Shown here one piece after another: positions 18,495-27,593 of a DNA stretch of 64,000 bases. Under the pieces are notes generated by a model that made no database searches, was not told the origin of the DNA, and worked only from the letters and a program-made list of their open reading frames with translations. The stretch is from Gemmatales bacterium (GTDB lineage: Bacteria; Planctomycetota; Planctomycetia; Gemmatales; Gemmataceae), in NCBI GenBank assembly GCA_026004675.1, contig BPJP01000001.1, positions 682,001 to 746,000 on the forward strand, read 5' to 3'. Within the stretch, counting starts at the first letter, position 1. The number at the start of each line of letters is the position of its first letter. The translations under genes were made by a program, and so were the position numbers.

Positions 18495-19693
18495 GTGCTC
18501 AACGCCTTTCGGCATCATGGAATGAATCGCGAATCGTCGTGCCGGCCATTTCTCCCTGGATACCGAGTGCTCAACGCCTTTCGGCATCATGGAATGAATC
18601 GCGGCAACGGCTTGATCGCCTTGCTTACCGATTCAAGTGCTCAACGCCTTTCGGCATCATGGAATGAATCGCCAATCTCCCGGCCGGACCAAACCCCGCA
18701 CCTGGTGTGCTCAACGCCTTTCGGCATCATGGAATGAATCGCCCGGACGCTGGTTCGGTGACGTACGACATCATAATCGTGGGGTGCTCAACGCCTTTCG
18801 GCATCATGGAATGAATCGCCTGGAGTTGAGGCGGACGTATATGCCTTCGGCATTCATGTGCTCAACGCCTTTCGGCATCATGGAATGAATCGCACTTCCC
18901 ATCAGTGAAAAACAGTGTAGCTTTGTTAGCGTGCTCAACGCCTTTCGGCATCATGGAATGAATCGCTCGTGGACGAGCACCAACACCGCATACCACTCGT
19001 GGAAGTGCTCAACGCCTTTCGGCATCATGGAATGAATCGCTTCACCGCAACCGCACGCAGAGACCGACTCACCAGCGTGCTCAACGCCTTTCGGCATCAT
19101 GGAATGAATCGCAAATCGTCGATCCCCAGAAATCCACCATGCCAGTCAGTGCTCAACGCCTTTCGGCATCATGGAATGAATCGCATAGCCGTTTGACCGG
19201 CTGCCGTGGTAAACGTGGTTCTTGTGCTCAACGCCTTTCGGGATCATGGAATGAATCGCATAGCCCAGATAGCCGAATAGGCTAGCAAGGAAACGTGCTC
19301 AACGCCTTTCGGCATCATGGAATGAATCGCAGTGGTCATGTTCTCGAACATGAATTGTCCGCCGAGGTGCTCAACGCCTTTCGGCATCATGGAATGAATC
19401 GCGGAGTCGAACCCGCCGTCGAACCCTTCCAGCTCTTGTGCTCAACGCCTTTCGGCATCATGGAATGAATCGCGAAGTATCGGGACCGCTGGGAGCAGGC
19501 GGACTGCTCGTGCTCAACGCCTTTCGGCATCATGGAATGAATCGCTATCGTCCATCGGTGAAGAAAAACGTTACTTTGTTCGCGTGCTCAACGCCTTTCG
19601 GCATCATGGAATGAATCGCTTGCGTAGTTGTTGCGTATGCTTGATCGAGGACCGTTTGTGCTCAACGCCTTTCGGCATCATGGAATGAATCGC
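18495..19693 (-). CRISPR. CRISPR array, 17 repeats, 16 spacers
   Basis: The 36 bp repeat on the plus strand starts GTGCTCAACGCC, contains TTTCGGCATCAT and ends GGAATGAATCGC. Repeats begin at 18495, 18567, 18637, 18707, 18784, 18858, 18931, 19005, 19077, 19149, 19224, 19295, 19367, 19438, 19510, 19584 and 19658. All look identical except the one at 19224, which has GGGATC for GGCATC. Spacers are 34-41 bp. On the minus strand the repeat can form ATGCC-GAAA-GGCGT with a GNRA loop (one U-G pair), while the plus strand has an A-C mismatch there. With the long flank and a promoter-like site on the right, this favours leftward transcription. Confidence 0.97.
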
Positions 19694-19941
19694 CGCTCTC
19701 GTCGAAATGCCTTACACGCTTCAAGTTGCGGGTCAAAAATCAAGCACCTCCTTCCTAACATGATTGGTTGTCGAATACGAATCGAAAGACGAAGACGCCA
19801 ATCGTCGTAACGCACTAGACTATCTTACGTTGCGCAATTGTCAAGCATCTGCCGAGTTGTCAAAGAACCACAACGTCCGACAGGGTCAGACGATGGGCGA
19901 TATTCTTCAGCGCTCAAGCCCGACACGCGGAAGCGCTCGAA
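19694..19941 (-). promoter_or_regulatory. Probable CRISPR leader with promoter
   Basis: A 248 bp stretch without a gene lies between cas2 and the array. On the minus strand TTGACA (19844-19839) and TAGTCT (19822-19817) are 16 bp apart and would start a transcript about 115 bp before the nearest repeat, running into the array. The left flank of the array is only 18 bp, too short for a leader. Confidence 0.5.
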
Positions 19942-20241
19942 TCAGACGATTTGAAAGCGTTCTGGCGTGTCGGGCCAGTCTGGGCGCTTCGTCAGCGCGT
20001 GCGTAACTCGTATTCCGGCGTGGCAACGAGTGCATAGCGGTATTAGCATCACGTCATCTTCCGGTTCCAGCATCGCAGTTAATTCCCAGCGAAGCCGTTC
20101 CATTTCACGCGGCGTCAGCCAACAGCGGAAAACGGAGTATTGCAGCCGTTCTCCATATCCTTCCATGTGTTTGGCCGTTTGGCGCAAACGTTTGTCGTTT
20201 CGGACATCGTAGATGACGATCCACCATCGGGCACCTTGCAT
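19942..20241 (-). CDS. cas2: CRISPR-associated endonuclease Cas2
   Basis: A 99-residue protein starting at ATG 20241. It has the Cas2 ferredoxin-like fold: ARWWIVIYDVRNDKRLRQTA with the conserved Asp after beta1, YGERLQYSVFRCWLTPRE, and DDVMLIPLCTRCHAGI. Cas2 forms the central dimer of the Cas1-Cas2 spacer-integration complex. It is the last gene of the minus-strand cas operon, 9 bp after cas4-cas1, and lies next to the leader. Confidence 0.95.
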   Translation of the reverse strand: MQGARWWIVIYDVRNDKRLRQTAKHMEGYGERLQYSVFRCWLTPREMERLRWELTAMLEPEDDVMLIPLCTRCHAGIRVTHALTKRPDWPDTPERFQIV

Positions 20242-20250
20242 CGCTCCACC

Positions 20251-21909
20251 TCATCGCAACCGCGAACGAGCGAACAAACCGGGTTCGCCCGTCCACTCTT
20301 TTTCCAGAAGTCGAGCTTCCAGCTCGATGGTACGTGCATAAGAGAGTGAATACTTCAAGACCGGGTGTTTCCACGACTCCTGGAGGCGAGCCTCGAATAA
20401 TTGAATCGCTTTTTTGCGGCCGATTTCGGACAGCCAGACTTTGGCGCGTGTGACCACGAAATCCTCGTCAACATTCCATTGGCCTCGATTGAGCGAACCG
20501 ATCAAAACCATATCCCAAAGCGGAACGCGAAACAGTTCCATTAGATCAAGCACGAGAGGAAACGCGGCGCTTCGTGGTGTGTGGAAGAAACCGAAGGCTG
20601 GTTCGAGACCAGCTGCAAGGACAGCACGCATGACTGCCGCATGCAACAGTCCATAGCCGAACCCTAACAAGGCATTGAAACGGTCGAGAGGCGGGCGGCG
20701 GTTTCGCGTGACAAAGCGCAACGATTCGGGCACTTGCGGCGTTATCAACAAGCGCAAACCGTTGAAGTATTGGACCGAGGCGGCGCCTTCATAACCGCGG
20801 ATGGATTCCCGGTCGTGCGCCTTTGCCAATAAGGCTAAGGTGCTCTGCAGCGATGTGAGAACGGGCTTCAAGGACGAGCGTAGCTCTTTTCCTCGGCTGG
20901 CGCGCAACAAGTAGCGATGTTGGCTCTCGACTTTGGCACTGGCCAGCGTGCGGGCCAAGCGCAAGCAAACGTTGTCGTCGGTCAAGGCCCGGTATTGGCG
21001 GATGCGCCGCTGCACCTGCCCAGCCGAATAGACGAGACTGGCGGTGTGATGTCCAGAGGCAGTCAACCAATGCACGCCAATGCCACTTCTGGCGCAGAGT
21101 CGGATCGCCTGAGTCGAAATTTGCACAAAACTATGAAGGACGATGGTCTCGATTTGTCGAGCTGGATATTTGGCGGTCGGTTCGTCGCGTGGCCGAACAA
21201 CCAGGCTGTCGCCGCTACAGCCAACATGAGCACCCGGTGCGACCACGTAAAGGGTGGCGCCATCGCGGTCCGGCGGAAAAAGCCGGGTTGGATGATGCTC
21301 GCAATCCTGTTGTTGCCGAACTTCTTCAGGAAGACGGACAGGAGCCAATGAACAATGTTGGCACAGGTTCTCATTGTCGGCAATAGGAGGGCGCTCGAGC
21401 GATTCGCGCAGACGATGTGCCTTGGCGATGGCCTCGCGCAAATCCAGGCGCGCCTGGTCGTCGATTGGCACGCGTACCGTGACGTTGTCGGCATGATAGT
21501 GGATTCTTCCTTCGGCGATCGGTTCGCCGAGCGTTTCTTCCAGCAACGCAGCATAGGCAATGACCTGCAATCGGTCCGAGGGCCAGGGCTGGGGTGAGCG
21601 GTCTTGCCCACGTGCGCAACGCCCACGTTTGTGCTCGTAAGGAATATAGGCGCCATTGCGCCGGCGCAGGCAATCGACTCTGCCGGTGAGTCCGATTTTT
21701 TCAGATGTCAATTCGAAGCTGGTCAATTGTTCGCCTTCTTCGATTTCAAGGTTTGTGTGCAGTGCCCGACCCGCGAAAACACGGTCATTGGCAACGCGAA
21801 TCTCTTCGACTTCTTCGAGATAAAAGAGGCGTTCACAATAGGCCAAGGCATGCAAGGCCATCACGCGAAGTGGCGGCGCGTGAGAGTCGATCGTGGGGAG
21901 AGGAATCAT
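20251..21909 (-). CDS. cas4-cas1: Cas4-Cas1 fusion protein
   Basis: A 552-residue fusion. The start at ATG 21909 is chosen for its perfect AGGAGG 6 bp upstream. Residues 1-190 are Cas4: ALAYCERLFYLEEVEE, GLTGRVDCLRR, YIPYEHKRGR and the C-terminal CQHCSLAP. Residues about 215-550 are Cas1, with SIRGYEGAASVQYFNGL (metal-binding Glu), FGYGLLHAAVMRAVLAAGLE, PAFGFFHTPR (His) and LDLMELFR. The fusion selects and trims prespacers with a defined PAM and integrates them. In Cas4 the last of the four iron-sulphur cysteines appears to be Arg (SLAPVR where SLAPVC is usual). Confidence 0.95.
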   Translation of the reverse strand: MIPLPTIDSHAPPLRVMALHALAYCERLFYLEEVEEIRVANDRVFAGRALHTNLEIEEGEQLTSFELTSEKIGLTGRVDCLRRRNGAYIPYEHKRGRCARGQDRSPQPWPSDRLQVIAYAALLEETLGEPIAEGRIHYHADNVTVRVPIDDQARLDLREAIAKAHRLRESLERPPIADNENLCQHCSLAPVRLPEEVRQQQDCEHHPTRLFPPDRDGATLYVVAPGAHVGCSGDSLVVRPRDEPTAKYPARQIETIVLHSFVQISTQAIRLCARSGIGVHWLTASGHHTASLVYSAGQVQRRIRQYRALTDDNVCLRLARTLASAKVESQHRYLLRASRGKELRSSLKPVLTSLQSTLALLAKAHDRESIRGYEGAASVQYFNGLRLLITPQVPESLRFVTRNRRPPLDRFNALLGFGYGLLHAAVMRAVLAAGLEPAFGFFHTPRSAAFPLVLDLMELFRVPLWDMVLIGSLNRGQWNVDEDFVVTRAKVWLSEIGRKKAIQLFEARLQESWKHPVLKYSLSYARTIELEARLLEKEWTGEPGLFARSRLR

Positions 21910-21931
21910 GGCGTCCTCCTTTGTGCTTATC

Positions 21932-22714
21932 TCATTCCTGAACCGCATCCGGATCGATGCGCGCCATCTGCGGCGCCGGCGGCGGCTCGAGAACGGACGA
22001 AACTTCGATCAAATCTCCGATGACATAACGTGTGCCGGCGGAACCGACGTGATCGACCCACACCGGAAGCGTCAGGCGTCCTCGGTCAGCGCGAAGAAAG
22101 GCGAGGCCCGAGCGCTCCTTGAATCGCTCACGAAGCCGATCCGACAACAGACTGACCTCATCAACAAGATGGGTGCTCTCGCCGAGCGATAGACCGCCAA
22201 AGCGATGAACGCTTGCACGTCGATGGCGATCAAGCGCGTCGGCGACGCGGGCTTCAAGAGTCGGTGCGTCATTGCTTTCGCTGGCCGAGTCAAGCCAAAG
22301 GATCAACTCGACAGGTGACAATAATTGCTGGAAGTCCGGTCGAGCGTTGGTGCCTGATCCGGAACCAATGACGAATTCCGGTTCTGGCCAGCCTTGTGAG
22401 CGAACCCATTTCTTGAAGGCGTCGCGTGTTTTCTTGGTTGGCGGAACAACATGGCATTTACCGTTTGGGTCTACCCAGTAATTCCGATCTTTACATCGCC
22501 AGACGGTTCGCAAGACGACGCTTTGTTCCGGGCGGTTTATCAATACCGGGCAGACGCTCACGCCAATGTGTCTTTGGCGTTGGGTTTCACCAACGAGCGA
22601 AAGAAGGAAGCCGTAGCAGGTCGCTGGCGGCGGGATTGGTTCGGTTTCAAGGTATTCGCGAGCCAATCCCTTGCGAAAACATGCGATGGGGACGGAAACA
22701 TAAAGTCCGAGCAT
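21932..22714 (-). CDS. cas5: Cas5 of the Myxan/Dev type (DevS/Cmx5-like)
   Basis: A 260-residue RAMP protein starting at ATG 22714 with AGGAG upstream. The N-terminus LGLYVSVPIACFRKGLAREY and PPPATCYGFLLSLVGE is the glycine/aromatic start of Cas5 proteins, which cap the 5' handle of the crRNA in Cascade. A central region (DRHRRASVHRFGGLSLGEST) and a C-terminal TLPVWVDHVGSAGTRYVIGD fit the DevS-type Cas5. It lies between cas7 (11 bp upstream) and cas4-cas1. Confidence 0.85.
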   Translation of the reverse strand: MLGLYVSVPIACFRKGLAREYLETEPIPPPATCYGFLLSLVGETQRQRHIGVSVCPVLINRPEQSVVLRTVWRCKDRNYWVDPNGKCHVVPPTKKTRDAFKKWVRSQGWPEPEFVIGSGSGTNARPDFQQLLSPVELILWLDSASESNDAPTLEARVADALDRHRRASVHRFGGLSLGESTHLVDEVSLLSDRLRERFKERSGLAFLRADRGRLTLPVWVDHVGSAGTRYVIGDLIEVSSVLEPPPAPQMARIDPDAVQE

Positions 22715-22725
22715 AACGATGACTC

Positions 22726-23649
22726 CTATAGGCCAAGTTTTTCGTTGATGCGTCGAACGGCTTCCGCAGCCGCGGCCTTGACCCCACCTTGGCCATTGAC
22801 GCCGACGTAGGCACCTAGCTTTTTCAGTTCTTGCGCGGTTTTCGTGCGGGTAAAGGTCCCGCCGAGAACGAGTTCGTTGGCATCGATGTCGCCATCGTGA
22901 ACGCGTTGCAGAAGAATCGGTGCATCAACGGATTTGCCGTCGTCGTGAGTTTGAAAGCAATAGAGCAAGCGGGGAGAGGGGTCATCGGTAATGCGAAAAA
23001 CGACCGAATCGGGAGAAAAATCGAAGAGGAACCGGCCATGATTGCCGGCGACGGTGCCGAGTTCGCACAGGGTCTTGATGGCTATCGCGGCACGGGACTT
23101 GTCGCGAAGCCGTTCGGGCGTCAGGGCGATTCCGTATTGGTAACGAGTCGCGTGGACTTCGGTTCCATACGGCACGGGGTTTTGTCCCTTTTTTTGGGCG
23201 GATGGCGTAGCACCAGGCGAAGCGGCATTGAAGGTCACATCTCCACTCCATGGAGTCAGCGAGACGGCTCGAGTGACTTCGAGGACGGCGCGACGAACCT
23301 TTGCGGAGCCAGCAGTCCCTTCTTCCTTGGCCGCTTCTGCCGTCATGAAACCGAGAAGATCATCGTCGATGAAGGTGTCGTCTTTCTCCGACTTCCATGC
23401 TTTGAACGTCCAATCCTGCCAAACGTTATTGCGCTCGTTTTCGTCCCAGCGACGGTTCGTACCTTTTCCATCCGCGGCGCTGAGCCGCCGTCGCAGTGCA
23501 AAACGGATCGCTTCGGCGCTAACGGTGGAGTGCGTTTCGCCCTGCCAGAGTAGTTTTTGCAGGGTGGTGATATTGCCTTCGTTTTCCGCGCGATTGTTGG
23601 CGGCCGTACCGAAAGGAGTAACAAAGTTGGCGAAAATGTGCAGGCTCAT
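22726..23649 (-). CDS. cas7: Cas7 backbone protein (DevR-like)
   Basis: A 307-residue protein. The start is ATG 23649 with GGGAGG 6 bp upstream; an earlier start in the same frame would overlap cas8 and has no such site. MSLHIFANFVTPFGTAANNR and ISAEAIRFALRRRL-like text (VSAEAIRFALRRRLSAADGK) are typical of DevR/Cst2-type Cas7, and EVHATRYQYGIALTPERL is the conserved RAMP core. Multiple copies coat the crRNA spacer in Cascade. In Myxococcus DevR also represses its own operon; that role is not visible here. Confidence 0.9.
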   Translation of the reverse strand: MSLHIFANFVTPFGTAANNRAENEGNITTLQKLLWQGETHSTVSAEAIRFALRRRLSAADGKGTNRRWDENERNNVWQDWTFKAWKSEKDDTFIDDDLLGFMTAEAAKEEGTAGSAKVRRAVLEVTRAVSLTPWSGDVTFNAASPGATPSAQKKGQNPVPYGTEVHATRYQYGIALTPERLRDKSRAAIAIKTLCELGTVAGNHGRFLFDFSPDSVVFRITDDPSPRLLYCFQTHDDGKSVDAPILLQRVHDGDIDANELVLGGTFTRTKTAQELKKLGAYVGVNGQGGVKAAAAEAVRRINEKLGL

Positions 23650-23665
23650 AGGAATGCCTCCCTTC

Positions 23666-25330
23666 TCAGTTAGTGGAATCAGTGGGTTCGACGACTTCGG
23701 AATCTCCACGACCGGCATAGCTGCAAAGCCCGAGCAAAGCGAGATCGCGTGCCTGCTGCCAGCAATCGGCTCGCAACAGCGGCAGGATGTCCTGCCAATG
23801 TTCCTTGAGGACGGGGTTATTGCCGGCGCGGCTAAAGAGGTCGCACAGCGACCGACGGAATTGGTTTGCGGTCTTGGCCCCGGCAAAAGCGAGCCGCCAC
23901 CGGTCGTATTCGCTTTTCCAGCGGTTTTTCCGTGCAGCGGGATTGTTCTTATTTTCTTCGGCGATCTGGCCGTAGCGACTGCGAAGCGCTTCATGGACAG
24001 CCCGGACGATCGTCTCTTCACGGGCATGTTCCCACATCGTTTGGTCTGCCATCATGTCATGTAGCCCCTTTCGTTCATAAAGAATTCGGTCTCGGTAAGG
24101 TTTCCTTGTGGCCGGGTCGATGGCCGTCATCAAGCGGGCAAACCCGGCGTACCATAGTCGGCCAAGGGCCAGGTTTTCTGCAATCAAAGGACGGATGACG
24201 CTATCGACACGAAATACTTCTGGCCGCTCGCTCACCGTCTTTCGCCTCCCCTTGCCGGTTCTTTCGGAGAGGGTTCGAGTTTGCACGCGCGGAGGGAGAT
24301 GGGCTAAAGCACGGCTAAATCGATCCAGTCGTTTGTCATCACTGGGTGGCACAAAGATGGTCGCAACACGCGATTTTTGCTGGTTCGCCCAGGACGTTGG
24401 TGTGAAAGTCATCGCGTAGCAACCAGGAATTTCCGAGCCTGCCATGGCCTTCCTTGCTTTGGCTCGGATGTGGGAAGCGCGAATCGGATCGTTTCGTAAA
24501 CGAATCTGTGCCCGCAGTGCCCCATCAGCAGCATTGGCAACCTGGCAATCGATCGCAGTGGTCGGTGTCAGGCTGGGGCGGTCATAGATAAAATCCAACA
24601 AGTTGTTGACATCCGGGACGAGCAACGCCGCAACCCCTCGGTTGACCGGTAGCGCCAACGTTCCCACGATAGCAAAGTAAAGCGGCAGCATACGCTCAGG
24701 AGGATCTTTGGCGGCTGTGTCGCTCGAATATGCCGCATGGCGCACGACCGTTCCCGGACTGATAGGACCATCTACCTTGATGTTACCGGTTACCAAACAT
24801 CCCTGCCGATCGACAAAGTCTTTCCAGCCGATTTGGTGCTTGAAGGAGGTACACTTGCGATACTCCACGAGAACGCCAGGCACCCCCTCGCCTTCGGGAT
24901 CATAACTGACCGACGTCGCTTCCTCTACGAGTTTACGCACCTTGCCATGTTGCAAAAAAGTAAGCGTCAACCCTGTCTGAAGGTCGGCCAGTACCGCAGC
25001 GGAGGGGTCCGTCGTGTGCTGTCCCGGAAGAAAGATCAGCCCATCCTTACGAATCGTGAAGGCGAACTCGAACAACTTTTTCAAATAGTCTTTCGCATTC
25101 TCCGGCTTGCCGAACTTCAGCGTTACGGACTGCTCGTCGATGTCCCAGGGTAGTTTGTCACCATCAAACGGTGCTGGGAGTTTGCTTGGCGGTAGCAGGC
25201 CATTTTTGGCCTGGCGTTCCATCGCTTTGAGCGTGCAGGCCAGACCGCCCAGACCGGCGCGATGCAGGACCGACATTCCAGGCGCGAACAAGTTCATGGT
25301 CAAACGATCGGGCTTGACTATTCTCGCCAT
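23666..25330 (-). CDS. cas8: Cas8 large subunit (Cas8a1/Cmx1, DevT-like)
   Basis: A 554-residue protein starting at ATG 25330, which overlaps the cas3 3' end by 13 bp. It opens with MARIVKPDRLTMNLFAPGMS followed by VLHRAGLGGLACTLKAME, the hallmark of Myxan-type Cas8 (Cmx1). A central ALPVNRGVAALLVPDVNNLL and a basic C-terminal helical domain follow. Cas8 recognises the PAM and recruits Cas3. Assignment to the Myxan layout rests on this gene plus the order cas6-cas3-cas8-cas7-cas5-cas4/1-cas2. Confidence 0.88.
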   Translation of the reverse strand: MARIVKPDRLTMNLFAPGMSVLHRAGLGGLACTLKAMERQAKNGLLPPSKLPAPFDGDKLPWDIDEQSVTLKFGKPENAKDYLKKLFEFAFTIRKDGLIFLPGQHTTDPSAAVLADLQTGLTLTFLQHGKVRKLVEEATSVSYDPEGEGVPGVLVEYRKCTSFKHQIGWKDFVDRQGCLVTGNIKVDGPISPGTVVRHAAYSSDTAAKDPPERMLPLYFAIVGTLALPVNRGVAALLVPDVNNLLDFIYDRPSLTPTTAIDCQVANAADGALRAQIRLRNDPIRASHIRAKARKAMAGSEIPGCYAMTFTPTSWANQQKSRVATIFVPPSDDKRLDRFSRALAHLPPRVQTRTLSERTGKGRRKTVSERPEVFRVDSVIRPLIAENLALGRLWYAGFARLMTAIDPATRKPYRDRILYERKGLHDMMADQTMWEHAREETIVRAVHEALRSRYGQIAEENKNNPAARKNRWKSEYDRWRLAFAGAKTANQFRRSLCDLFSRAGNNPVLKEHWQDILPLLRADCWQQARDLALLGLCSYAGRGDSEVVEPTDSTN

Positions 25331-27591
25331 GTAGCACCTCGCTCTGCACAATAGTCGATTGTTCCCACCGGCGCGACTGGCAGTCCACGTTCACGAGGCC
25401 ATGTCCGCCAGCTTAGTTTCTTTGGCGGCGCGGGCATGGGCAAAACGAACTTCGCAAGTTCCTTTCGATTTGCCCGAACGCGACTGAGGTCTTCTTCCAT
25501 AAGCACCGAAATGCCGGGAGATGTTTCCCGAAGTTCAGTAACCGTGGTCGTCGGCCCGCCGTCCAGCCAAGCGCTCGCTACGAGTTCGGGCGGGTGATCG
25601 CCTGTTTGCTCCCAGGCGGCTGCCAGTTGTCGCTGGCTGATGTTGTCGTCAGCAAGTCTTTGGTACCAGGTTCGCGCTGCCTCCAGGTCGGCAGGCGTAT
25701 AGGGGAGATGGTCGTCGGGATCGACCACGATAAATGGCTTCGTCGCGTCGCCCTCTCTGGCCCGCCGATTGAGTCTCCCGAGTCTTTGGATGAGCGCTGG
25801 GACCGGCGCTAGATCAGTCACGAGCAAATCTGCGGAAAGATCGAGCGACATTTCCGCAACCTGAGAACAAATCGCCAGCGCCGGGCCAGCATTCTTTATC
25901 CGATCGAAAGACTTAATCACGTCCTTATGTCGTTCGACGCGATCAACATACTTGAAGCGACTATGGTAGATTCTTGGGTTGCAATCGTTTGCGATGTCAG
26001 CAGCCTCCATGACTCGCTTCACGGTGTTGCATACCCACAGGACTTTTCCATCGTTTTTCAGAACGTTGCGCACGATACCCATCGGGTCATTGTCTTTCAC
26101 AACCAACTTGCGGTAACGAGGCAGGTTCTCCAGACTGTCCGGCCCCGCGATGGCGACCAGATCGATTCCGCGCTGCTGTTTCAGGAGGTCTTGCAAAGCC
26201 TTTTCGCGCGATCGAGGCAAGCTGGCGGTCATGAGAAGAACCGGCACCCCCGGCAGATCGCGGAGAAAGCGGAGTAAGGCGCCAAAGAGTCGATCATCGT
26301 AGGCGTGAATCTCGTCGAAAACAAAGGCTGCTTGCGCTAAGGCGGGCCAGGCGTACAAACCTCTCTTGTTGTTCTGCACGATCCCAAGAACGGTATCGAC
26401 AGTGCAGGCAACAATCGGGGTGGACCAGGAATCGAGCGTATCGACACGAATGGCCGTGTCCGAATCGGCATCCTTCGCATCCGGACCAGTATCGAGAATG
26501 ATCTCGAAATCCACTTGGCGACGGCTGTGAAACAGGTCGGCCTTGACATCCGGCACGAAAAGGTAGTCCTTGAATCCCTCTGTCGCTGTGCCAGTCGTTG
26601 GATAGCAGAAATACAGCCGGCGCGTCGGATGGTTGGCTGCTGCCCACCTGTATGCGGCGAGCGTCTTGCCAGTCCCGCAACCAGCCTTGACATACGTTAC
26701 CGGCCCTGCCGAGTGTTCCACCGCCGATTGGAAACGCTCACGATCTTCATTTCGTTCGGCGAAGCCCTTGGATCGTTCGTCGACGATACTTTGGATTTCG
26801 CCAGTTCTGGGTTTCTCGGCGAACGATTTCACAATCCAACGCCACCGATCCGGATCATCAGGTGCCTGTTTCGGCAACGCGGAACCAGCAATGTCGGCTG
26901 CAACCAAGCAATTCTTGACCGCAGCGACCAGCCTGCGGTCGCTCGTGTTCATCCCGTCCCAAATTCGTTGAGCCGATCTGGCCCACGCGACGATTTCCGT
27001 AAACAGGTTATCCGTGCCGACCAAATGGCGGTTGACGTTTGTAACCCGCGGCGGGGCAGACAAGCCGAAAATCTGCGAGAGCCACTCAAGCGCAGTCGCG
27101 TAATCGCGGTGCCCCATCAAAAACTTGATCTGAACCCCCGCGCCATCAGGCAAATTCTTCGGAGGGCTCGGATGGTTGGGGGATGGATGGTGTCCCGCGA
27201 CGGCCCACTCCACGATCGCAAAGTCAACGTCACTGTTTCCTACAGCTTTCAATAACCATTCACGCAGATGCTTCAGCATCAAGACAGTGACCCATTCATG
27301 ACGAATTCCTTGGGTCTTTTCTTCGCGGCCGGGCGTGCGCAGAATCATTCCTTGAAAGTGGTCGTTGGCTTTACCCAAATCATGAACGGCAGCCGCAAGC
27401 TTCACACAACATTCCAGGCGAGCGCGGTGTTCCAACCCTAGCCCGAGAGCCGCGAGTTGATCTGACGCTGTTGCTTCCAAAACGCACAAGGCAGCGTTGT
27501 AAACATCCTCAAGATGGCCGGGAAGCAGCATCGACGAAATTTCGTCTTCATCATCTCGCTTGCTTTTTGCCCATAGACGGTTCGAATCCAT
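25318..27591 (-). CDS. cas3: Cas3 HD nuclease-helicase
   Basis: A 757-residue protein. The start at ATG 27591 is preceded by AAGGAGCGGTGACC on the minus strand. HD nuclease: KLAAAVHDLGKANDHFQG near residue 70, with GIRHEW and VAGHHPSPNH as further metal ligands. SF2 helicase: KAGCGTGKTLAAYRWAA (Walker A), FVFDEIHAYDDRLFG (DEIH), LLMTASLPRSRE and LIQRLGRLNRR (motif VI). It unwinds and degrades the target recruited by Cascade. The frame continues upstream without a stop into cas6 sequence, but this apparent fusion is explained by one extra G in cas6. Confidence 0.93.
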   Translation of the reverse strand: MDSNRLWAKSKRDDEDEISSMLLPGHLEDVYNAALCVLEATASDQLAALGLGLEHRARLECCVKLAAAVHDLGKANDHFQGMILRTPGREEKTQGIRHEWVTVLMLKHLREWLLKAVGNSDVDFAIVEWAVAGHHPSPNHPSPPKNLPDGAGVQIKFLMGHRDYATALEWLSQIFGLSAPPRVTNVNRHLVGTDNLFTEIVAWARSAQRIWDGMNTSDRRLVAAVKNCLVAADIAGSALPKQAPDDPDRWRWIVKSFAEKPRTGEIQSIVDERSKGFAERNEDRERFQSAVEHSAGPVTYVKAGCGTGKTLAAYRWAAANHPTRRLYFCYPTTGTATEGFKDYLFVPDVKADLFHSRRQVDFEIILDTGPDAKDADSDTAIRVDTLDSWSTPIVACTVDTVLGIVQNNKRGLYAWPALAQAAFVFDEIHAYDDRLFGALLRFLRDLPGVPVLLMTASLPRSREKALQDLLKQQRGIDLVAIAGPDSLENLPRYRKLVVKDNDPMGIVRNVLKNDGKVLWVCNTVKRVMEAADIANDCNPRIYHSRFKYVDRVERHKDVIKSFDRIKNAGPALAICSQVAEMSLDLSADLLVTDLAPVPALIQRLGRLNRRAREGDATKPFIVVDPDDHLPYTPADLEAARTWYQRLADDNISQRQLAAAWEQTGDHPPELVASAWLDGGPTTTVTELRETSPGISVLMEEDLSRVRANRKELAKFVLPMPAPPKKLSWRTWPRERGLPVAPVGTIDYCAERGATWRE

Positions 27592-27593
27592 GG

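Noticed and set aside
18603..18636. Spacer 2 as a match to the resident portal gene
   Set aside because: It translates to GNGLIALLTDS, vaguely like portal text CNGILTSLAND, but only about half the bases agree with the local gene, not enough for a self-targeting claim.
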